Below are positions 24,879-34,169 of a DNA stretch of 62,493 bases, piece after piece; position 1 is the first letter of the stretch; each line of letters begins with the position of its first letter. The notes beneath the pieces were generated by a model that was given only the letters and a program-made list of their open reading frames with translations, was not told the DNA's origin and did no database searches. The DNA lies in the IMG/VR virus record IMGVR_UViG_3300042934_000841, positions 1-62,493 of that record, one strand, 5' to 3'. The translations under genes were made by a program, and so were the position numbers. This DNA comes from a virus.

Positions 24879-26476
24879 AAAAAAACGTAGCCAATGTCCA
24901 GAGGAATGAGGTGAGGGTGCTTGGTCAGGTCTTCAGCCGGTTCTTTCTGGCACTTCGGGCACGGCGACTTCGGCAGACCGATGACGGTTACCGAACAGGC
25001 GTCGATCCACTTCATGATGCTGTCATCCAGCAACTTGAGGGCCGACTTGTCACCCGAGATGACTTCCAGCGCTTCGTCCTTCTTGACGGGATCGTCGACG
25101 ACGTTCGGGTCCAGGCCTTCCTGCGTTTGGATCTCGACACGCTCGATCCAGTGGCTGTATTGACGCAGGCTGGTCATCATGCTGGAACGCACGATGTGGC
25201 GATAGCGGTCCACTTCCGTCAGCTTCAGGCCGAAGGCACGGTTGGTCGCATCGGCAATGCCGTCGACCCAGCGATAGCCCGCATCGATCTGGTCAGCCAG
25301 CGTCGGCACAGCCAGGAAGGCGGTGACGGACTTGTTCAACTTGATCGAACGGTTGTCGAACGGGAACTCGGCTTGGTATTCAGCCAGGCCTGCACGGTCC
25401 AGTTTCGCTGTACGCGAAGCCATCATGCGCTTTTGCTTCGGCGTCAGGCGGTCACGGTCGGTGTACGACAGGCGAGCGATCGAGAGGATGGTCTCGTCGA
25501 GGTAGTCGCACTTGAGCGGGTTGGCCACGCATGGTTGACGGAACGGGTAGCCGTCCGGGTACATGGCAGTCAACAGGCCGTACATCAGCTGCGGGAAGTC
25601 GGTGGACTTGATGATGCTCAGCAGCTCTTGCGTGTGATCGACGGTGTCGAACTCGTAGGTCACCGCGTACATGTGATCCAGCGCGAACTTGGCATACGCG
25701 GCAGTGGTGTACACTTCGGTGTTGGAGAACGCCATGCCGTTGGAGTAACGGCCCAGGGTGGCCTTTTCCATGCGGATCTGCTGATCGAGGTCCAGCAGTT
25801 CAGCGTTGGACGGTGCGCGCAGGGTGATCCAGATGCCGGTGTGCCACAGCGGGACCTGCACCAGTGCACCTTGGCCCAGCGAGTTACGGATCTGAATGAT
25901 CGGGTCAGCGACGCGGTCGAGTTTCACACGGCGGGTGCTCAGCTCGGTGTCGTTGTGCAGGACAGACTGCTGCCAGTCGCCCTTGGTGAAGCTTTGGCCG
26001 AAGTACGAGGTCTGCCAGATCGGCGAGAGGGACCGTACGATGTTGACCAGACGACGCTCGGAGGCGCTCATCTTCTCGGCTTGCTCTTCGGTGATCTCGG
26101 TCAGGCCATGGGCCTCGAGGATCGCTTCTGCTTCTTCAATGCCCACACGCATGGCCGCCAAAGCCGTGCCCACTTTGGACAGGTCTTTCTTGATGGTAGG
26201 CGGTGAAGCCATGGTTACGTGCTTGTTGGGAGTAAAGAAGTCTTCCCACATGCTTTCATCGATCTGAGCTTCAGCATCAGCCTTCAGGTCGACGTTGTCA
26301 GCTGCTTCGTCGGTGGCCATGGCAAAGGCGTCTTCCAGCGATGCAGGTTGTTGTTCAGGTGTTACGGCGCCACTGATACGGGAAGCAAGGGATTGCTCTT
26401 CGGACTGAACGGGGTTCAGCTCGATATCAATCTCATCCATGCCACCGTCGCCAGCGGGTTGTTGTTCATCAGCCAT
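24824..26476 (-). CDS. 550-aa protein with C-terminal slippery site, candidate tail assembly chaperone
   Basis: A 550-residue protein starting at ATG 26476 with AAGGAAG. The N-terminal ~95 residues are acidic and disordered (EEQSLASRISGAVTPEQQP). The middle is a folded helical domain. Near the end CPKCQKEPAEDL (about 502-513) has a Cx2C pair. The codons encoding V-F-F at residues 531-533 contain eight U; beyond them the 0 frame adds LAGLKIKGIEDAADEA and stops, while the -1 frame stays open for 173 codons. Two-product -1 frameshifting with an acidic first product is typical of phage tail assembly chaperones. That role is inference; size is larger than usual. Confidence 0.65.
   Translation of the reverse strand: MADEQQPAGDGGMDEIDIELNPVQSEEQSLASRISGAVTPEQQPASLEDAFAMATDEAADNVDLKADAEAQIDESMWEDFFTPNKHVTMASPPTIKKDLSKVGTALAAMRVGIEEAEAILEAHGLTEITEEQAEKMSASERRLVNIVRSLSPIWQTSYFGQSFTKGDWQQSVLHNDTELSTRRVKLDRVADPIIQIRNSLGQGALVQVPLWHTGIWITLRAPSNAELLDLDQQIRMEKATLGRYSNGMAFSNTEVYTTAAYAKFALDHMYAVTYEFDTVDHTQELLSIIKSTDFPQLMYGLLTAMYPDGYPFRQPCVANPLKCDYLDETILSIARLSYTDRDRLTPKQKRMMASRTAKLDRAGLAEYQAEFPFDNRSIKLNKSVTAFLAVPTLADQIDAGYRWVDGIADATNRAFGLKLTEVDRYRHIVRSSMMTSLRQYSHWIERVEIQTQEGLDPNVVDDPVKKDEALEVISGDKSALKLLDDSIMKWIDACSVTVIGLPKSPCPKCQKEPAEDLTKHPHLIPLDIGYVFFTLAGLKIKGIEDAADEA
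24878..24885 (-). promoter_or_regulatory. U UUU UUU slippery run for -1 frameshifting
   Basis: On the minus strand TAC GTT TTT TTT ACC places T TTT TTT in the canonical X XXY YYZ register of the 0 frame. It is the only run of this kind seen at a gene end with an open -1 frame downstream. Confidence 0.6.
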
Positions 26477-26525
26477 TATTGACTTCCTTTGACCACGGGT
26501 TGACTTACTTTGATATGACTGATGA

Positions 26526-26921
26526 TCAGACTTGTTGCTGCTGTTGTTCAGCAGCGATGATCTGGTCGTTCAGAATGCTGGTCAGCTCGACAGCGGCTGG
26601 ACCCATGACGCCATGAATGTCTTCGATGATGCCAATATAACGGCCACCCACATCCATGGCCTGGCTATAGTGGCTCAGGCGTTTTGGCACAGCTGGCCAC
26701 TTCGCGTGCTTGGTTTCGATTTGTTGGATCTGGTCGGTGAACTCGCGAGTATCACGGGTGATCACTTCAACGAGTTCTTCGACTTTGGCTTTGACTTCGG
26801 GATCAGCGATGTTGGCTTCTTTGGCCACCAGCGCTTGTCGACCGAAACGAGCAAGCAGTTCTTTGGAGGAGAGATTGAGGGCCTTGACATCGTCGAAGGC
26901 CTTACGATTTGAATTGGACAT
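26526..26921 (-). CDS. Hypothetical protein, 131 aa, poly-Gln tail
   Basis: A helical 131-residue protein ending EQQQQQV. The ATG at 26921 has AAAGGAA at 8 nt; one two codons earlier is less well placed. It lies 49 nt upstream of the frameshift gene in the same leftward direction, so the two may act together, as small tail-chaperone partners do. No family recognised. Confidence 0.7.
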   Translation of the reverse strand: MSNSNRKAFDDVKALNLSSKELLARFGRQALVAKEANIADPEVKAKVEELVEVITRDTREFTDQIQQIETKHAKWPAVPKRLSHYSQAMDVGGRYIGIIEDIHGVMGPAAVELTSILNDQIIAAEQQQQQV

Positions 26922-27018
26922 TTTCATGTTCCTTTTAAATTAATAACCTTGACGGCCAATGATTTGTATTTCACCCATAGTAGGTCGGGTAAACTTTTTA
27001 TTTTAAGTCGGGGCAACC

Positions 27019-27849
27019 ATGTTTGAAGATCTGGATAAAATCGTTAAAGGTCAAGTTGAACCGACCATGTGGACGGGCATCAGTGCGCTGGTAGAGGCCT
27101 TCGAATTGCACAAGGCGACCCTGTGGAAAGAACAGGTCACCAACTTGGTGATGATCGGGGATAACGAAGAAGCTTCGACCTTGGTGGACCGTGTGTTGGG
27201 TATCCTGTACGGGCAAGCCGAAGCGCTGTTTCAACAGATGCTGATCCGGGTAGAGCTGGAAGATCTGCGGGTCGGTAAGTTGGCTGAACTGGTGGAAGCC
27301 TTGGCCTTCGAACCCAACGATCAAGACGGTGAGATCTTGGCGGCGATGATGGCGTCTGAAGATGCCGTTGAAGCGCTCTGTGATGCGGTCGCGATCAAGA
27401 CTGGCATGGAGGGTGTGGAATGGATGGAGTTCATTCAAGAAGTCTCCCCGTTCACCATCGAAGCCCTGACCAAAGTTGTTAACCGTTCGGTCGAGCGTCA
27501 ACAGGTCACCCAAGAAGATGTTCAAGTCATCTTGGGCCGTGTGAACAAGTACACCACCCTCATTCCAGCAGGCACCTCGATTGCCATGGAAGCGTTGGGC
27601 ACCGGTGTTCAACCCGGCACTTCCATGTCCACACTGGTCGATAAGTACAAAGACCGTATGGATGTGGCCAACCATGAAGCTGTCGTGGATCACATGATCT
27701 CACTGGCACTGTTATCAAACACCCCACCAGACTGCGTTGAAGAGGAAGTTCAGTTCTTCCTTGAGCAAGTCTACCCTGATCTGTTCGACATGCAAAAGGC
27801 CAACAAGATCCTGACCAAACGGCTGGGTGCGTTAGCTGAGGAGTTCTAA
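27019..27849 (+). CDS. Hypothetical protein, 276 aa
   Basis: An acidic, almost all-helical protein (FEDLDKIVKGQ, LVEAFELHKATLWKEQ, LEDLRVGKLAELVEALAFE). No motif is recognised. Its stop is directly followed by the ATG of the virion RNAP beta'-C gene (TAAATG, with GAGGAG inside its last codons), so the two are tightly coupled. It could be an assembly partner or packaging factor for the virion RNA polymerase, but this is position only. Confidence 0.7.
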   Translation: MFEDLDKIVKGQVEPTMWTGISALVEAFELHKATLWKEQVTNLVMIGDNEEASTLVDRVLGILYGQAEALFQQMLIRVELEDLRVGKLAELVEALAFEPNDQDGEILAAMMASEDAVEALCDAVAIKTGMEGVEWMEFIQEVSPFTIEALTKVVNRSVERQQVTQEDVQVILGRVNKYTTLIPAGTSIAMEALGTGVQPGTSMSTLVDKYKDRMDVANHEAVVDHMISLALLSNTPPDCVEEEVQFFLEQVYPDLFDMQKANKILTKRLGALAEEF

Positions 27850-29235
27850 ATGGACAAGTCCCTCTTTTACAAGATGGCATTAAAGGGAGGCGCGTACCAG
27901 CGTAAAGAATGGGTGCTGGCGGCCTTCTCGGTCACTCGTCGTCCTGTGGCTAAAGCTGCCCCTGTCAAAACTGCCAACCCGTTGATGAATGCATTGAATG
28001 GCATTGACGATGCGGCTACCCCAACGCTGACCAGCTCTGATCTGCTGTACGACATCCGGTACAACCGTGAAAGTACCGAAGTGTTCGTGCCGATCAGTGA
28101 GAGCGAAAACGGCTGGGTGAGCATCACGGACCACACGCCGATGACAGCGTTGTTCGTGGCCGGTCAGGCGTTGACCGTGAACCCGGACGATGCGATCAAC
28201 TGCACCGCTTCCGTGGAAAGCACTTACGGCGATCTGCTGTTCAACTACATTGCGCTGATCCACCCGTTCGAAGCGCGTATCCCGTATCAAGTGGGCCCAG
28301 TGAAGATTCGCAAGATTGAAGCGATGATTGCTGAGCGTCTGTGCGACAACGTGGAGATTGCAGGCGTTGAACCTCAGCCTCACCAGATCCCGGTCTGGAT
28401 GTACATGAAGTTCGGCCGTTGCATGGGTGCACTGGCAGGTTACACACAGCTCTTTGTACCGACGTTGACGCCCAAGTCGTTGTCCACTAACGCTGCGATC
28501 ATGAAACGTCGTGGCGAGCTGTTGGAAGAGCACAAGGACCGTCTGCACGACCCTGTTGTGGTCTCTCGCATTCAAGATGAACTGATCCAGATGGACAAGG
28601 ACAGCCTCAAAGGCGATCCGTCCGAAGGCTTCTTCATCTCGAACAAGACGTGGGGCACGGCGCGTAAGCGGATGTTCGTTATTCACGGCCCAGAGGCAGG
28701 CTTTAACGAAGGCGGTAACGCTGAGTTGGTCGTCAACTCGTTGAACGAAGGGTGGGACACCACCAAACTGCCTGCGATGTTCAACTCCACGCGTGCCGGT
28801 TCCTTCTACCGCGGTGCATTGACCGCGTTGGGCGGGGAAGCCGTGAAGTTCTTCATGCGTGTCTTCCAGAACACGCAGATCAGCGGTGACGATTGCGGCT
28901 CTACCTTGGGCTTGCAGCGCTTCATTGACCCGGATCGCTTGGACTACTACGAAGGCTTGTGGGAAATGTCCAGCAGCGGCCTCATCCAGTTGGATAAAGA
29001 GCGCCTCAAGGCGGTCGCTGGCAAGACCATTCTGACCCGCAGCCCCAATTACTGCAAAACTGGTCACACCGATTACTGTGCCAAGTGCGCAGGTGGTCGA
29101 CTGGCGGCTAACCCGTACCGCATCGGGGCAGAGAACACCGCCGTCGCATCGACCTTCATGAACATCATGATGGCATCGGCGCACGCCAAGGAACTGAAGA
29201 CAGCGCCTTTGGATTTCAGAACAGCATTTAGCTAA
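27850..29235 (+). CDS. Virion RNA polymerase beta' C-terminal fragment (phiKZ gp80-like)
   Basis: A 461-residue protein with two beta' landmarks. NSTRAGSFYRGALTALGGEA followed by NTQISGDDCGSTLG parallels the cellular trigger-loop/DDCGT region. TRSPNYCKTGHTDYCAKCAGG parallels the RS..C.T..GVCA.CYG zinc-binding segment. The protein ends soon after, where cellular beta' continues. A second, different beta'-C protein lies at 36896. phiKZ-type phages carry separate virion and non-virion polymerases, and this gene's position corresponds to gp80 of the virion enzyme. That assignment to the virion enzyme is by gene order. Confidence 0.75.
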   Translation: MDKSLFYKMALKGGAYQRKEWVLAAFSVTRRPVAKAAPVKTANPLMNALNGIDDAATPTLTSSDLLYDIRYNRESTEVFVPISESENGWVSITDHTPMTALFVAGQALTVNPDDAINCTASVESTYGDLLFNYIALIHPFEARIPYQVGPVKIRKIEAMIAERLCDNVEIAGVEPQPHQIPVWMYMKFGRCMGALAGYTQLFVPTLTPKSLSTNAAIMKRRGELLEEHKDRLHDPVVVSRIQDELIQMDKDSLKGDPSEGFFISNKTWGTARKRMFVIHGPEAGFNEGGNAELVVNSLNEGWDTTKLPAMFNSTRAGSFYRGALTALGGEAVKFFMRVFQNTQISGDDCGSTLGLQRFIDPDRLDYYEGLWEMSSSGLIQLDKERLKAVAGKTILTRSPNYCKTGHTDYCAKCAGGRLAANPYRIGAENTAVASTFMNIMMASAHAKELKTAPLDFRTAFS

Positions 29236-29247
29236 CAGGTGCAACCC

Positions 29248-32200
29248 ATGGCTGACAAATACAACGGTAAATACCCCGTAGCTTGGACGGACGCAGAAGT
29301 CGATGCGTACATCGAGTCCGGGGTGGAACCGGCTAAGACCAAGAACGGCGTTTGGGTGGTCGACATCACCCGTGATGAGAAGGACTTTGTCCAGTGGACC
29401 GTGGCGGAAATGTTTGCGCTGTACAACGGCGAACTGATCAGCAACTACTCGGCTGGTGATGAGGCATTCCTCGTCGCCTTGCGAGTCAAAGCCCGGTTGT
29501 CCAACGCTGAAGCAGGTAAGTGGTCGGACGATGAGCTGTACGAATGGTTGGTCTCGGGCAAAGAACCTGAGAAGACCAAGTCGGGCAACTACAAGAACGA
29601 CCCTGAGCGTTTTACCAAGGACGTTCATCTGCTCAATGACAGCGAACTGATCGATTTCGGGTTGGGCGAGTTCGGTGACTTCGACCGGTCACGTGAATAC
29701 GTGCTTGTGGAGGCCCTGGATCGCTTCTCGCTGCCGTTGGGCACAACCTTTGAAGACTACGCCGCTTATTGCAAAGACCGCGCACAGCCGCCTGTAGCGA
29801 CTCATGGCTCATTGATCCGTGATCGTATCCGGGATGGCAAGTTGGTGAGCGAGTGGACCAACGATGAGTTGGCTGACTGGGCTGTCGGCGAAATCGGTGA
29901 AGGGTCATTGACCGTTGCCGAGTTGCTGGTCGCGGCCATCAAGTCCGTGGGCGGTGAATGGTACTGGTCCAAGGCGGACGTCGGGGCTTACTTGGCCACA
30001 GGCGTGCTTCCTGAACCTGGGTTGGTGGACCTCACGGCTTTCCATCCGGCTGAGTTGCTTCAGTTCTTCCGGGAAACCGGCGTTGAAGAAGCGTACGACA
30101 AGTGGAAGAAGCTGTGCACGGTAGAGAAACTCTCCCCTGCCCAAGTCAAAGCCACTGCGCCGGTGGACAAGATCCCCGAAGCGTGGGACAGCGTGGCGCT
30201 CTACACCTACGCGGACAAGAGCCTGTTCCCTGTCGCTTACACCGAGAACACGTGGTACAACGACGTCACCCGTGAAGCGCGCATTCCCAATGACCTGACG
30301 GCTGAAGAGATCGAAGGCTGCTGGCACGGGAAGCTGCACTACACCGAAGATCAGCAAAAAGCGATCATCGCCAAAGCCGCAGAAGACCTGCGTGTCCACG
30401 GTGATGAGAAGTACGCCGATCTGTACGACGATGAAGCGATGTGGTTGTACTTCGACGGCATCGAGCCTCATGTCTTCGAAGGCCTGCTGGTGCGCTCCAA
30501 GACCCGTGATGAAATGGCGGTGGAAGAATGGACCGATGCTGAAGTCCGGGCGTGGTTGCAAGACCTGATCGTCACCACCAAGCCCATCAACCGTGAAGAA
30601 CTGGTCACCATGCGTACCCTTCAATGGGCAGGCTTGGCTGATGTGGCGACGCTGGAACAGTGGTTCATTGCGGACTCGGGCCCTGCGCTGACGCCGAACG
30701 GGGTGATCGTTGAAGACCCTCGCCGCTGCATGGACACGGTTGGGAACTGGTCGGATGCTGAAGTGGTCGCGTTGGCTCACGGTTGGATCAAAGGGCTGGA
30801 GAACGTCTCGGAAGAGTCACTGCTGGCTGAACTGGCTCACCGTGGGCTGATCAAGTCTTCGGACTGGTCCCTCAAGCAAGCGGTCAAGTTCCTGACCGAT
30901 GGCACTGAACCGGTGAAGACCGAGTTTGGTAACGATCGCGTCAAGTACGACGAGTTCACCATCACCCGCAAGACTGATCTGAAGTTCTATTCGGATTGGG
31001 CTAACGGGAAAGTCAAGCTGCCCAACAGCAAGGCTGAAGTGCTCAACCGCGTGCGTTCACTGATCGGGGCTTCTACCGCGTCCGATGTTGAAATCATGCA
31101 GATGCTCAAAGCCTTTAAAGGCGATGGCTCGGATGGGTTCAAGGAACTGCCGCTGCACGAACAACTCAAGGATGGTTCGGCTGAGACCTTGGCCAAAGTG
31201 ATCGACCTCTGGGACCTTACCAAAGGCTCCTCGGTTGAGAACTGTCTGGAAGCCTATGAGGCCATGGACAAGTCCACCCTGGCTCGCAACGATGTGCTCC
31301 TGGTTGACCCTCGGCGAGACATGAAGGCTGCCTACAACTGGCACTTGGAAGAACTGCGTGCTTGGGCTCGCGGTGAGATCAGTCCAGGGCAAGCGTCTGA
31401 CATGGCGTCGCTGTGCAATGCGCTGCGCAAGAAGATCAGCATGATCGGGATCGGTTGGGACAATGACTCGGTGAAGAAGTTTGCTGCGACCGGTGAAACG
31501 CCTGCGTTGACCAGCACGGGTGTATTGGTCGTCGACTTGGTGCGGGACTTGAAGTTCCCTACGGACTGGTCGGATGCAGACCTAAAAGCGTGGGCAGGCG
31601 GTGAGATCAAGACGCCGGTCCAAGTGGCTGCGGACATCATGCTGACCCTGCGTTCACGTTTCAAGGTACCGCCTTCGTACAACAACCAGCAGATGATTCA
31701 GTTCGTCTTGACGGGGGAAGTACCGCCAGAACCTGAGAAGACTTTCACCAACGCCATCTCGGCCACCGACAACCAGATCAAGGCGTTCCTGCGCCGTGAG
31801 TTCGAGTTGCCTGCGGACGTGGCTGAAGTCGCCTTCAAGGAAGCACGGGCACGGTTCAAACTGGACGTCCATTGGACCGACGTGGCCATCCGTGACTATT
31901 ACGCTTCGGGCATTCTCCCGGCCAAGACGTCGAACGGTCTGTACGCGGTCGATCGTCTGCGCGATGTCACCTCCTGTGCCAAGTGGTCGTACGCGGAAGT
32001 CGAAGCGTTCGCCAAAGGGGAAATCAAGGCGATCGGGATTCCGGCCAAGAGCGCTGCCTTTGTTGAGAAGGCTCGGGTGCTGATCTCGGTGGAGAAAGGC
32101 TTGCCTGCGAGCAAGTGGTCCGTGGATGAAGTCCTCACTTACCTGATCACCGGTGTCCCGCCGAAGATTCTGGTGGGCAACGTCTTTGCCAATGACCCGA

Positions 32201-33042
32201 TCCGTGAAGCCAAACTCGCGGCCAGCTGGTCTAACGACGAACTGAAGGCGTGGTTGCGTGAAGAGATCAAAGCCTCGGTCAAGGCCCCTGAGGCTGACCT
32301 GTGGGCCGTGGTGTACTCTCGGTTCCAAGTGCCTAACGCTTGGTACACCGTTGATGCACGATCCTATGTATTGACGGGCGCAACTGTACCATCGACCCCT
32401 TCCGGCATCTGGGTGCGTGATCGTGAACGCGATCAACGCACGGCGTGGACGTGGACGCGTGCTGAGGTGAAAGCCTGGGCCCGTGGTCAAATCCTGCCGG
32501 GACTCAATGCCCCTGAAAAGGACTTGGTCCAACAAGCCACCATCTGTTTCAACTTGTCGACTTCTCTGTCTCCTGACTTTATCAAGGAGAAGGTAGCGGC
32601 CATCACTGAGGATACTACTCCCATGACTGTAAGTTTCGTGCGTGACGACCTGCTCTCGTTTGCAGCCGGTATGAAGAAAGAAGGCGCTGACGAAGTCAAA
32701 GCCGCGGGCTACCAGTCCATGCTCAACCGCTGCATCGTTCGTGTCTGCGCCCTGCGCGGTCAGGACTTCGTGGACGGTTGGACTGAACTGCTCAAGTTCT
32801 ACTTCAACCAGAAGAACTCGATCTTCACCCCAGGCAACCTGTACAACGGCGTTGCCATGATGAACATCACGGCCAAGCAGCAAAAGAACTTCCAGCACAT
32901 GACCACCATCCTGTTCAACACGTGCGATCCTGCCACGCGTGAAGCAGCGGTCAAATCCCGCATCGACTGGGGCATTGCACTGGCTGGCCTGCCTTCAGAT
33001 GAAGCGCGTCATCAGCTGCTCTCGTTTTACAACGTGAACTAA
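29248..33042 (+). CDS. 1264-aa protein of tandem Trp-rich SAP/Ish1-like repeats
   Basis: Built almost entirely from repeats of about 100 residues. Each has a W-S/T-x-A/D-E-hydrophobic-x-A-W helix (WSDAEVVALAHGW, WSDADLKAWAGGE, WSYAEVEAFAKGE, WSNDELKAWLREE) and a second W..V..Y-(6)-G-x-x-P segment. The latter is often followed by GVxVxDxxRD (YASGILPAKTSNGLYAVDRLRD). About eight to eleven units are visible before a non-repetitive C-terminal ~150 residues. The helix pattern resembles SAP/Ish1/HeH-type folds that bind DNA or the envelope. The start is ATG 29248 with AGG 8 nt upstream. It follows the virion RNAP beta'-C gene by 12 nt, so it may be packaged or act with that polymerase. Confidence 0.75.
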   Translation: MADKYNGKYPVAWTDAEVDAYIESGVEPAKTKNGVWVVDITRDEKDFVQWTVAEMFALYNGELISNYSAGDEAFLVALRVKARLSNAEAGKWSDDELYEWLVSGKEPEKTKSGNYKNDPERFTKDVHLLNDSELIDFGLGEFGDFDRSREYVLVEALDRFSLPLGTTFEDYAAYCKDRAQPPVATHGSLIRDRIRDGKLVSEWTNDELADWAVGEIGEGSLTVAELLVAAIKSVGGEWYWSKADVGAYLATGVLPEPGLVDLTAFHPAELLQFFRETGVEEAYDKWKKLCTVEKLSPAQVKATAPVDKIPEAWDSVALYTYADKSLFPVAYTENTWYNDVTREARIPNDLTAEEIEGCWHGKLHYTEDQQKAIIAKAAEDLRVHGDEKYADLYDDEAMWLYFDGIEPHVFEGLLVRSKTRDEMAVEEWTDAEVRAWLQDLIVTTKPINREELVTMRTLQWAGLADVATLEQWFIADSGPALTPNGVIVEDPRRCMDTVGNWSDAEVVALAHGWIKGLENVSEESLLAELAHRGLIKSSDWSLKQAVKFLTDGTEPVKTEFGNDRVKYDEFTITRKTDLKFYSDWANGKVKLPNSKAEVLNRVRSLIGASTASDVEIMQMLKAFKGDGSDGFKELPLHEQLKDGSAETLAKVIDLWDLTKGSSVENCLEAYEAMDKSTLARNDVLLVDPRRDMKAAYNWHLEELRAWARGEISPGQASDMASLCNALRKKISMIGIGWDNDSVKKFAATGETPALTSTGVLVVDLVRDLKFPTDWSDADLKAWAGGEIKTPVQVAADIMLTLRSRFKVPPSYNNQQMIQFVLTGEVPPEPEKTFTNAISATDNQIKAFLRREFELPADVAEVAFKEARARFKLDVHWTDVAIRDYYASGILPAKTSNGLYAVDRLRDVTSCAKWSYAEVEAFAKGEIKAIGIPAKSAAFVEKARVLISVEKGLPASKWSVDEVLTYLITGVPPKILVGNVFANDPIREAKLAASWSNDELKAWLREEIKASVKAPEADLWAVVYSRFQVPNAWYTVDARSYVLTGATVPSTPSGIWVRDRERDQRTAWTWTRAEVKAWARGQILPGLNAPEKDLVQQATICFNLSTSLSPDFIKEKVAAITEDTTPMTVSFVRDDLLSFAAGMKKEGADEVKAAGYQSMLNRCIVRVCALRGQDFVDGWTELLKFYFNQKNSIFTPGNLYNGVAMMNITAKQQKNFQHMTTILFNTCDPATREAAVKSRIDWGIALAGLPSDEARHQLLSFYNVN

Positions 33043-33055
33043 GTTCACCGTACCG

Positions 33056-33073
33056 GGCAGGGGCAACCCTGCC
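33056..33073 (+). terminator. Short attenuator-like hairpin followed by TGTATGCC
   Basis: GGCAGGG-GCAA-CCCTGCC with TTGTATGCCC after it lies between co-directional genes at 33042 and 33098. The GNRA loop makes it stable; read-through is likely needed for the next gene. Confidence 0.5.
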
Positions 33074-33097
33074 TTGTATGCCCTTTAGGAGTGGGCC

Positions 33098-34114
33098 ATG
33101 TTTGATGAAATAGACGCGGTGATCAACCGCAGTGACTGTCAGATGACGGACGATGACATGTACCGTCGGGCCGTGATCTTGGACGGGTTCCAACGCACCC
33201 CGGAACAAGAGCAGGAGATCGTGGGCATCATCAAGCCACAGATCAACACGTTCACCGTGAGCAGTGAATCCTTGATCGGGTTCATCACGGACAAGCTGGT
33301 GGGTCTGTTCGGTACTCACGCCAACGGGCCTGCGCCTGATCCGCTCCTCTTGGCCACCAAGAGCAAACAGTTCCTGCGGGAGCTGGAGCAAACGTACGGC
33401 AACGTGAAGTGGATCGAGAACAAGCAGTTCGTGGACAGCCCGATCACGATTGGTGTCCTGTCCCGTGAATGGATGGTCGGCACAGTGGTAGCCGTTACCT
33501 TGACAAACTACCTAGAACCGATTCTGGAAGCCATCGAGAAAGACCTGGACATTCATGGTCAGAAGATCGATAACTACCTAGGATCGCTTCGTACGCTGTC
33601 TGAGGCTATCTATAAGGTCGATCCGGCCACAGCGGTTGCCATGGTAGAAGACCATAAGCGTAAACGCCCGGCACCGGAGACACCCAAGCCGATTGACGTG
33701 ACCTTCATTGGTAACTACCGTATCGGGCGGATGCACAAGTGGTACACGCTCGATGTGCACCCCAAGACTCCAGAGCCGCCTAAGTTGGTTGATCCGTTGA
33801 ACCCACAGTTCTTGGCCATTGCTGGCAAGGACATGGTCAACCTGATGTCGTGGCTTATTCGCTACGAGGAGAAGTACAACCGCTACAACTTCTCGTTGGA
33901 CGACAAGGCTACAGTGTACACCGACCTGGACAAGCGCAACTGGTGGCTGCAAGCGGAGAACGCATTGGGTAAAGCCAAAGCTGAAGCACTGTGGGAGATG
34001 TTCAACCCCTTTGCCGTGTTGCCGTTGGTGATGGGGCTGATTCCTGCCTATCGCTCCATTGGGTATCGCTACGCCAAGGCCATGTACGCTCGCATGCAGG
34101 CTTCGATCAAATAA
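33098..34114 (+). CDS. Hypothetical protein, 338 aa
   Basis: An AGGAG sits 7 nt before the ATG. The N-terminus is acidic and helical. The middle is rich in aromatic residues, and the C-terminus is basic with a hydrophobic stretch (FAVLPLVMGLIPAYRSIGY). No motif recognised. It is the last gene of the rightward unit started at 27019, ending at the strong terminator at 34124, and is probably expressed with the virion polymerase gene. Confidence 0.7.
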   Translation: MFDEIDAVINRSDCQMTDDDMYRRAVILDGFQRTPEQEQEIVGIIKPQINTFTVSSESLIGFITDKLVGLFGTHANGPAPDPLLLATKSKQFLRELEQTYGNVKWIENKQFVDSPITIGVLSREWMVGTVVAVTLTNYLEPILEAIEKDLDIHGQKIDNYLGSLRTLSEAIYKVDPATAVAMVEDHKRKRPAPETPKPIDVTFIGNYRIGRMHKWYTLDVHPKTPEPPKLVDPLNPQFLAIAGKDMVNLMSWLIRYEEKYNRYNFSLDDKATVYTDLDKRNWWLQAENALGKAKAEALWEMFNPFAVLPLVMGLIPAYRSIGYRYAKAMYARMQASIK

Positions 34115-34123
34115 AAAAAGAAG

Positions 34124-34162
34124 GCATACACCCCGGAGCCACTGCGGCTCCGGGGTGTATGC
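34124..34162. terminator. Bidirectional terminator, 17-bp perfect stem
   Basis: GCATACACCCCGGAGCC and GGCTCCGGGGTGTATGC are perfectly complementary with a 5-nt loop, between the convergent stops at 34114 and 34170. An A-run precedes it. Geometry is identical to 8034-8072. Confidence 0.9.
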
Positions 34163-34169
34163 TGATCGC

